A stretch of DNA of 64,000 nt from Elioraea tepidiphila DSM 17972. Its GTDB lineage: Bacteria; Pseudomonadota; Alphaproteobacteria; Acetobacterales; Acetobacteraceae. The notes beneath the pieces were generated by a model. It saw only the letters and a program-made list of their open reading frames with translations. It was not told the origin of the DNA and searched no databases. Below are positions 59,127 through 64,000 of the stretch, one piece after another (position 1 is the first letter of the stretch; each line of letters begins with the position of its first letter). The stretch covers positions 92,933-156,932 of the forward strand of contig NZ_KB899917.1 in assembly GCF_000378465.1 (NCBI RefSeq). The letters are read 5' to 3'. The position numbers were made by a program, and so were the translations under genes.

Positions 59127-60374
59127 ATGCTTGGCCGCCGCTCCGCCCTCAAGGCATCCGTGGCGCTCGCCGCCTCGCTCGCAACCCCGGCGATCGCGCA
59201 GACGCGCCGGCGCATCAGCTTCCTCACCTGGAACATCATCGATCAGGAGCCACTGATCCGGGGCTGGATCGAGAGCTTCCAGCGCGCCAACCCCGGTGCC
59301 GAGGTCGAGTGGCTCGACAAGAAGGGGCCGGAGCTGCCGCCGTTCTACCAGACGCAGCTGGCCGCCGGCACGCCGCCCGACGTGATCAACACCCAGGGTG
59401 CGCTCTGGCTGGAATATGCCGCGAACGGCGCGTTGATGGACCTGACGGAGGCGATCGCCGGCGATCCCGCGGTCAAGTCGCGCTTCAACGCCGAGTATCT
59501 GGCGAACTGGACCTACCAGGGCCGCAACTTCATGGTGCCGTTCTACATCACCAAGACATTGCTGTTCTATAACAAGCCCCTGTTCCAGCAGGCCGGCCTC
59601 TCCGGCCCGCCCGGCTCCTTCGACGACATCCTCGGCTTCGCCGACCGGATCAAGGGCGGCGATCGGACGGGCTTCCTGACGCTCAACTTCGACTGGCTCT
59701 ACTGGCCGCTGTTCGCGATGAACGGCATCGAGCTGCTGACGCCGGATCTGAAGAAGACCGCGTTCAACACACCGAAGGCCGCGGAGGTCGTCGAGAAGCT
59801 CGCCCGCGCCTCCGACAGCGGCGCGATCAACAAGATCTCGTGGACGGGCCGCTGGGTCGAACCCAACGGCGCGTTCGGCGCCGGCAATGTCGGCATGCTG
59901 CACGCGCACTCGCCGGCCTACTACTTCTTCCGCGGTCAGGGGACCTGGGTGACCCCGGAGAGCCTCGGTGTCGCGCATGCGCCGGGCGGCTACTCCACGC
60001 CGAACAGCCATGGGCTCGGCGTCAGCAAGGGCTCGCGCCACCCTGACCTTGCGGTTGCCTTCGTCAAGCATGTCACCGCCGACGCGCAGGCCGGCCAGCT
60101 CGCCAACCAGCGCCGCATCCTCACCGGCAACACCGCCGTCGACACCGCGCTCCTGGCGAAGCTCGAGAAGGAGGATCCGACCGTCCACGCAATCCTGCGC
60201 ACCCAGATCGAGCATACCGACAAGATGGTCGGCAACTGGCGCACGCCGCTCGACAGCCGCATCAAGGAGGCCTTCTGGCCCGAGCTCCAGAACGCGCTGC
60301 TGGGGCGCAAGCCGGCGGCGCGCGCGCTCGCCGATGCCGAGCGGCGCGTGCAGCGGGAGCTCGACCGGGCCTGA
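59127..60374 (+). CDS. Extracellular sugar-binding protein (UgpB-like)
   Basis: 415 aa. N-terminal RR-containing signal (GRRSALKASVALAASLATPAIA, ~3-24), then a cluster B/D solute-binding fold (ISFLTWNIIDQEPLIRGWIESFQ in pieces; GTPPDVINTQGALWLEYAANGALMDL). GGAGGA lies 7 nt before ATG 59127. Delivers the operon's substrate to the permeases encoded next. Confidence 0.9.
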   Translation: MLGRRSALKASVALAASLATPAIAQTRRRISFLTWNIIDQEPLIRGWIESFQRANPGAEVEWLDKKGPELPPFYQTQLAAGTPPDVINTQGALWLEYAANGALMDLTEAIAGDPAVKSRFNAEYLANWTYQGRNFMVPFYITKTLLFYNKPLFQQAGLSGPPGSFDDILGFADRIKGGDRTGFLTLNFDWLYWPLFAMNGIELLTPDLKKTAFNTPKAAEVVEKLARASDSGAINKISWTGRWVEPNGAFGAGNVGMLHAHSPAYYFFRGQGTWVTPESLGVAHAPGGYSTPNSHGLGVSKGSRHPDLAVAFVKHVTADAQAGQLANQRRILTGNTAVDTALLAKLEKEDPTVHAILRTQIEHTDKMVGNWRTPLDSRIKEAFWPELQNALLGRKPAARALADAERRVQRELDRA

Positions 60375-60376
60375 CC

Positions 60377-61291
60377 GTGGCCGGAAAGGTAGGCTGGTAC
60401 GGCAGGAAGCGGACGCGCGAGCTTGCGCTGATCGTCTGCTTCCTGCTGCCTTCGCTTGCGATCTTCCTGCTCTACCGCATGATCCCGCTCGGCTGGAACG
60501 TGGTGCTGTCGTTCCAGTCCTGGTCGCCGATGCGCCCGGCCCGTTGGGTCGGGTTCGAGCACTACGAGGAGATGTTCCTCTGGGATGACGTGTTCTGGCA
60601 GGCGTTCTGGAACACCCTGATCTGGATCGGCGCCGCGCCCGTCGCGATCGTGCTGGCGCTCGGGATTGCGCTCCTGGTGAACAGCGATCTCAAGGGGGCC
60701 TCGGTCTACCGCACGATCGTCTTCCTGTCGTATCCGCTGATGACGGTCGCGGTCGGGATCATCTGGCGCTGGATGTATGACGAGCGCGGCGGGTTCTTCA
60801 ACTGGGTCTTGCGCTCGACCGGCGTCATCGAACAGCCCCTCGGCTTCCTGGCCTCGTTCGACATGGCCCTGCCCGCGGTGATCGTCACCGATATCTGGCA
60901 GGTTATCGGATTCTACATGATCGTGCTGTTGACGGGGCTCCAGTCGATCCCGCAGCATCTCTACGAGGCCGCGCGGATCGATGGTGCCCCCGCCCGGGCA
61001 CGGTTCTTCCGCATCACCCTGCCGATGCTGCGGCCCTCGCTGTTCCTCTGCGCCGTGATCGGGCTGCTGAACAGCTTCACCAGCTTCGATCTCGTCTACA
61101 TCATGACCAATGGCGGCCCGGGCCACGCGACCGAGCTGCTGATCACCTACATCTACAAGGCCGGGTTCGGGCAGACGAAGTTCGACTATGCCGCCGCGAT
61201 CACGGTGGTGCAGTTCAGCCTGCTGCTGGTGCTGACCGTGCTCGCCAACTGGGCGGCCGGCGGCAATGCCGGGGCGGTGGAGCGCGACTGA
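60377..61291 (+). CDS. Sugar ABC transporter permease (UgpA/MalF type)
   Basis: 304 aa, about six helices; FLLPSLAIFLLYRMIPLGWNVVLSF near the start and EAA loop YEAARIDGAPARARFFRITLPML. GTG start at 60377, two bases after the binding-protein gene. Confidence 0.92.
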   Translation: MAGKVGWYGRKRTRELALIVCFLLPSLAIFLLYRMIPLGWNVVLSFQSWSPMRPARWVGFEHYEEMFLWDDVFWQAFWNTLIWIGAAPVAIVLALGIALLVNSDLKGASVYRTIVFLSYPLMTVAVGIIWRWMYDERGGFFNWVLRSTGVIEQPLGFLASFDMALPAVIVTDIWQVIGFYMIVLLTGLQSIPQHLYEAARIDGAPARARFFRITLPMLRPSLFLCAVIGLLNSFTSFDLVYIMTNGGPGHATELLITYIYKAGFGQTKFDYAAAITVVQFSLLLVLTVLANWAAGGNAGAVERD

Positions 61292-62103
61292 TGCGCCGCG
61301 GTTTTCCCTGGGCCCGCCACGCCGTGCTGGTGCTGGTCTCGGCGGTGATGCTGCTGCCCTTCTACTGGGTGCTGAAGACCGCGATCACCGACGAGAACAT
61401 CTATGCCTATCCGCCGCGCCTGACGCCGCTTGACCCGCATCTCTTCAACTTCGTCGATGTCTGGTACCTGATCCCGTTCCCGCGCTACCTGCTGAACAGC
61501 GTGATCGTCTCGGCGCTGGCGGTCGCCGGCAATGTCGTGCTGAACGCGCTCGCGGGATACGCGCTCACCAGGCACTTCCCGGCGAAACGCCTGGTACTGC
61601 TGCTGCTGCTTTCCTGCATGCTGATCCCCTTCCAGGCGACGATCATTCCCGCCTATCTGATCTCGGCCCGGCTCGGCGTGCTGAACACGCATCTCGGGCT
61701 CGCCCTGCCGCTGCTCTCCACCATCGTCTGCATCTTCATCTACAAGGCCTCGTTCGAGGCGGTGCCGAAGAGCCTGATCGATGCCGCGCGCATCGACGGG
61801 CTCTCGGAGTGGCGCATCATCGCCACCGTGCTGCTGCCGCTGTCGAAGCCCGCGATCGCGACCAACGTGATCCTCGCCTTCATATGGTCGTGGAACAGCT
61901 TCATGTGGCCGCTGATCATCACGCGGGACGCGGAGATGCAGACCCTACCGCTCGGCCTCGCCCGCTTCCTGTCCTATCTCGAGGACACCACGGGTGCGCT
62001 CTACGCCTTCGTGGTGATGGTGCTGCTGCCGGGTATTCTTGTGTTCCTGATGGCGCAGAAGGAGTTCATCCGCGGACTCACCTCGGGAGCGACCAAGGGA
62101 TGA
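61291..62103 (+). CDS. Sugar ABC transporter permease (UgpE/MalG type)
   Basis: 270 aa, six helices. EAA loop IDAARIDGLSEWRIIATVLLPLSKP and AFIWSWNSFMWPLIITRD, typical MalG-type. One-base overlap with the preceding permease (TGATG). Confidence 0.92.
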   Translation: MRRGFPWARHAVLVLVSAVMLLPFYWVLKTAITDENIYAYPPRLTPLDPHLFNFVDVWYLIPFPRYLLNSVIVSALAVAGNVVLNALAGYALTRHFPAKRLVLLLLLSCMLIPFQATIIPAYLISARLGVLNTHLGLALPLLSTIVCIFIYKASFEAVPKSLIDAARIDGLSEWRIIATVLLPLSKPAIATNVILAFIWSWNSFMWPLIITRDAEMQTLPLGLARFLSYLEDTTGALYAFVVMVLLPGILVFLMAQKEFIRGLTSGATKG

Positions 62104-62471
62104 GCGCGTCCTGGCTGCGGTCGCGCTGGGTGGTCGTGCCGGGAGCGATCCTTGCCAGCACGCTCGCCTGGAACGTCTATGTCGCGGCGCACGCCACCGG
62201 CGTGATCGAGGGCCGCGTTGTCGACCGCTCGGGGAGGCCCGTGGAGGGCGCAATCGTGACCCTGTTCAATCGCTCGTTCATCACCAACGATCCCCGCCAA
62301 CGGACGATGACGGGACCGGAGGGGCGCTTCCGCTTCGATGGCAACGACAGCCATGCCGTGCAGCTCGAAGCCGAGGTCGCGGGGCACCGCAGCGAGCGGA
62401 TGACGGTGCGCCTGTGGTTCCGCGCCCAGGAGCGGAGGCTGGAGACCCCGCTGGTGCTCGCCGGACGATGA
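62100..62471 (+). CDS. Membrane-anchored carboxypeptidase-regulatory-like (transthyretin-fold) protein
   Basis: 123 aa. An N-terminal hydrophobic segment (VVVPGAILASTLAWNVYVAA, ~11-30) works as signal or anchor. The rest is a seven-strand CarboxypepD_reg-like domain (VIEGRVVDRSGRPVEGAIVTLF; TGPEGRFRFDG). Exposed in the periplasm. ATGA overlap with the permease gene and with the next gene implies tight co-translation. Could bind the transported sugar or cap an enzyme; unknown. Confidence 0.75.
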   Translation: MSASWLRSRWVVVPGAILASTLAWNVYVAAHATGVIEGRVVDRSGRPVEGAIVTLFNRSFITNDPRQRTMTGPEGRFRFDGNDSHAVQLEAEVAGHRSERMTVRLWFRAQERRLETPLVLAGR

Positions 62472-63247
62472 GGATCGACGGCTCGACGCGGATCATCGGC
62501 ATCGTCGGCGACCCGACGGCGCACATCAAGGGCTTCGCCGAGTACGCGGACGGCATCGCTGCGCGCGGCGCCAATGCGGTCTATCTGGCCATGCATGTCG
62601 CTCCCGACGGGCTCACATCCTTCCTCCACGGCATGCGGCACCTGCGCAACCTGGCGGGGCTGGTGCTAACAATCCCGCACAAGATCGCCGGCCTGACGGT
62701 CGCAACGCCCGACGAGGCGGCGCGGCGCGCCGGGTCGGCCAACATGTTGCGCCCCGCGGCCGAAGGCTGGCAGGCGGGCAACTGCGACGGGGCGGGGTTT
62801 CTCGCGGGCGCGCGCGCAGCCGGAATCATGATTTCCGGCAAGCAGGTACAGGTTCTCGGCGCCGGCGGAGCCGGCCGCGCTGTCGCCATGGCGATCGCGG
62901 GCGAGCGTCCGGGGGCGATCGCGGTGCACGATTCCGATCGGATGCGCGCGGAGGCGCTTGTTGCTGCGCTGCGCGAGACGTTCCCCGGGTTGTCCGCCGT
63001 GGCTTCGCTGGGGCGGTCTGACCTCCTCGTCAACTGCACGCCGATCGGCATGGATCGCGACACGCGGTTGCCCTGCGACCGCTCGCTCATCCCGACCGGT
63101 GGCGCGGTCTATGACATCGTCAACCGTCCCGATACGCCGCTCGTGGTGGAGGCGCGCGCGCGTGGCTGCCGTGCTGAGCACGGCTGGAGCATGATGGCCG
63201 CCGAGATCCCGCTGATCCTCGACTGGATGCTCGGGCCACGATCGTGA
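62468..63247 (+). CDS. Shikimate dehydrogenase-like NAD(P) oxidoreductase (AroE paralogue)
   Basis: 259 aa. LTIPHK with the catalytic Lys, NCDGAGFL with the catalytic Asp, VLGAGGAGRAVAMAIA dinucleotide site, and VNCTPIGM. The N-terminal SxS shikimate-hydroxyl motif is replaced by DPTAHIKGF, so shikimate itself is unlikely; quinate or another polyol-acid is possible. Embedded in an ABC/dehydrogenase operon and not in aromatic amino-acid synthesis. ATG 62468 overlaps the preceding stop. Confidence 0.85.
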   Translation: MRIDGSTRIIGIVGDPTAHIKGFAEYADGIAARGANAVYLAMHVAPDGLTSFLHGMRHLRNLAGLVLTIPHKIAGLTVATPDEAARRAGSANMLRPAAEGWQAGNCDGAGFLAGARAAGIMISGKQVQVLGAGGAGRAVAMAIAGERPGAIAVHDSDRMRAEALVAALRETFPGLSAVASLGRSDLLVNCTPIGMDRDTRLPCDRSLIPTGGAVYDIVNRPDTPLVVEARARGCRAEHGWSMMAAEIPLILDWMLGPRS

Positions 63248-63495
63248 CAGGCGCCACGATCCTGCACGCCGACGATGTCGGCATGCGCCATGGCGCGAAC
63301 GCGGCCTTTCTTGTGCTCTCGCGGAGAGGCGCGATCGGCGGCGGCAGTGTGATCGTGTCCTGTCCCTGGTTTCCGGAGATCGCCCGCACGGCTGCATCGG
63401 CGTCTCGACGAGGCCTCCCCGTTCGGCTCCGTGCATCCGACGACGTCGCTCACATCAGCGGTGGCCACGCGCACCGGCATGCGCCCGTTTCGTGA
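63244..63495 (+). pseudogene. ChbG/YdjC-like deacetylase, truncated
   Basis: Starts ATG-TGA coupled after the AroE-like gene. Residues 1-50 match the ChbG/YdjC carbohydrate deacetylase N-terminus (LHADDVGMRHGANAAFL, the metal-binding HADD; SVIVSCPWFPEIAR). Beyond ~63400 the frame degenerates to Arg/Ala-rich text and stops at 63495; a related text in another frame (EASPFGSVH) suggests a frameshift. Full-length family members are 250-300 aa. The IS481-type element starts about 50 bp further on and probably removed the rest. Confidence 0.7.
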
Positions 63496-63546
63496 CTCTG
63501 AACGGTCAGCGACTGGCGTGGCGCATCGCGTCGGCAAGGTCCCAAA

Positions 63547-64000
63547 TGTCCTCTTAACCATCTTGCCTGACGGATTGTTGGATGGTTTCGATTGGCCTGC
63601 GTCCCTGGTTTCGGTAGCCGAGATGCGGCCGTTCGGTGTTGTAGTGGATCAGCCAGGCGTCGAGATCGGCCTGCAGCGCTTCGACCGAAGCGTAGACCTT
63701 CTCGCGCATCGCCACGCGGAAGAACTCGTCCAGCACGGTGCCGTTGAAGCGCTCCACGAAGCCGTTGGTGCGCGGCGTGCGCACGCGCGTCCTGCGGTGC
63801 TCGATCTCGTTCAGCGCCAGGTAGAGCTCGTAGGGGTGCGTCTCGGTGCCGCAGAACTCGCGACCGTTATCGGTCAGCACCGCACCCACCGGCAGATCGA
63901 GCTCGCGGTAGAACGGCAGCACGTCGTTGTGCAGCACCGCCACCGCTGCTTCGGGCTGCTTGCTGACGTGCAGGAAGCCGAAGGCATAGGAGCCGAAGGT
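63547..64000 (-). mobile_element. End of an IS481-type insertion sequence
   Basis: TGTCCTCTTAACC from 63547 has the TGT start typical of IS481 termini and is followed by the transposase stop codon. The element continues beyond the window. Confidence 0.65.
63554..64000 (-). CDS. IS481-family transposase, C-terminal part (5' end beyond window)
   Basis: About 148 residues visible, of the integrase-core (rve) fold: LTDNGREFCG (second catalytic Asp), RTPRTNGFVERFNGTVLDEFF (catalytic Glu), and YNTERPHLGYRNQGRRPIETI at the C-terminus. The upstream part with the first Asp lies outside. Frame is open throughout the visible part. Confidence 0.9.
   Translation of the reverse strand, partial: TFGSYAFGFLHVSKQPEAAVAVLHNDVLPFYRELDLPVGAVLTDNGREFCGTETHPYELYLALNEIEHRRTRVRTPRTNGFVERFNGTVLDEFFRVAMREKVYASVEALQADLDAWLIHYNTERPHLGYRNQGRRPIETIQQSVRQDG

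Overview
The window is very GC-rich, densely coded DNA with many 1-4 bp gene overlaps and GTG starts. Its gene content points to an alphaproteobacterium, probably a Rhodospirillales/Acetobacteraceae-like aerobe. The evidence is a Rieske/cytochrome b/cytochrome c1 operon, O2-dependent hemF, a cbpM-cbpA pair, the yqeY-dnaG-rpoD block, carA/carB/greA, and trxB divergent from an Lrp gene. The taxonomic call is inference from gene families; no rRNA is present.

Layout. 0-8.3 kb: PEP carboxylase (3' end outside the window), a GMC oxidoreductase, a sugar-nucleotide aminotransferase/epimerase pair, a K+-channel-like protein, and a CPA1 antiporter gene broken by an internal deletion. 8.3-14 kb: an intact CPA2 antiporter, a three-domain acyl-activating/carrier/acyltransferase protein, a HAD hydrolase and a YqhA-like protein. 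13.9-19 kb: hairpin-rich intergenic DNA, cbpM, cbpA, mtnP and petABC. 19-22 kb: hemF, an OsmC protein, cysteine synthase and a rhodanese. 22-27.3 kb: a tail-fibre-like phage/surface cassette with two paralogous small proteins and a tRNA-Thr(GGT). 27.6-31.6 kb: a polyamine-type ABC operon (potFGHI-like). 31.7-36 kb: tandem aspartate-type aminotransferases, a double GNAT protein, and an alpha/beta hydrolase with every fluoroacetate-dehalogenase active-site residue. 36.1 kb: a probable small RNA with a strong terminator. 36.4-41.3 kb: LysR, trxB, Lrp, 3-hydroxybutyrate dehydrogenase, and a response-regulator receiver fused to RadC. 41.5-54.5 kb: a secreted unknown, threonine deaminase, greA, carB, lysE, an SDR, carA with an extra N-terminal helix-turn-helix, yqeY, dnaG and rpoD. 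54.6-55.8 kb: decayed transposases. 55.8-63.5 kb: an uncharacterised catabolic/ABC-transport operon ending in a truncated ChbG/YdjC-like gene. From 63.55 kb: the end of an IS481-type element.

The two most unusual points are both fusions. One is the receiver-coiled-coil-RadC protein, which suggests a two-component input to a JAMM-domain protein. The other is CarA carrying a DNA-binding domain at its N-terminus, with a pair of matching 15-bp palindromes just upstream of its own gene, which suggests autoregulation by a pyrimidine/arginine biosynthetic enzyme. The carA operon also carries an SDR and a LysE exporter between carA and carB.

Limits: all family assignments are by reading motifs. No database or structure search was run. 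Promoters and small sites are the least certain calls.
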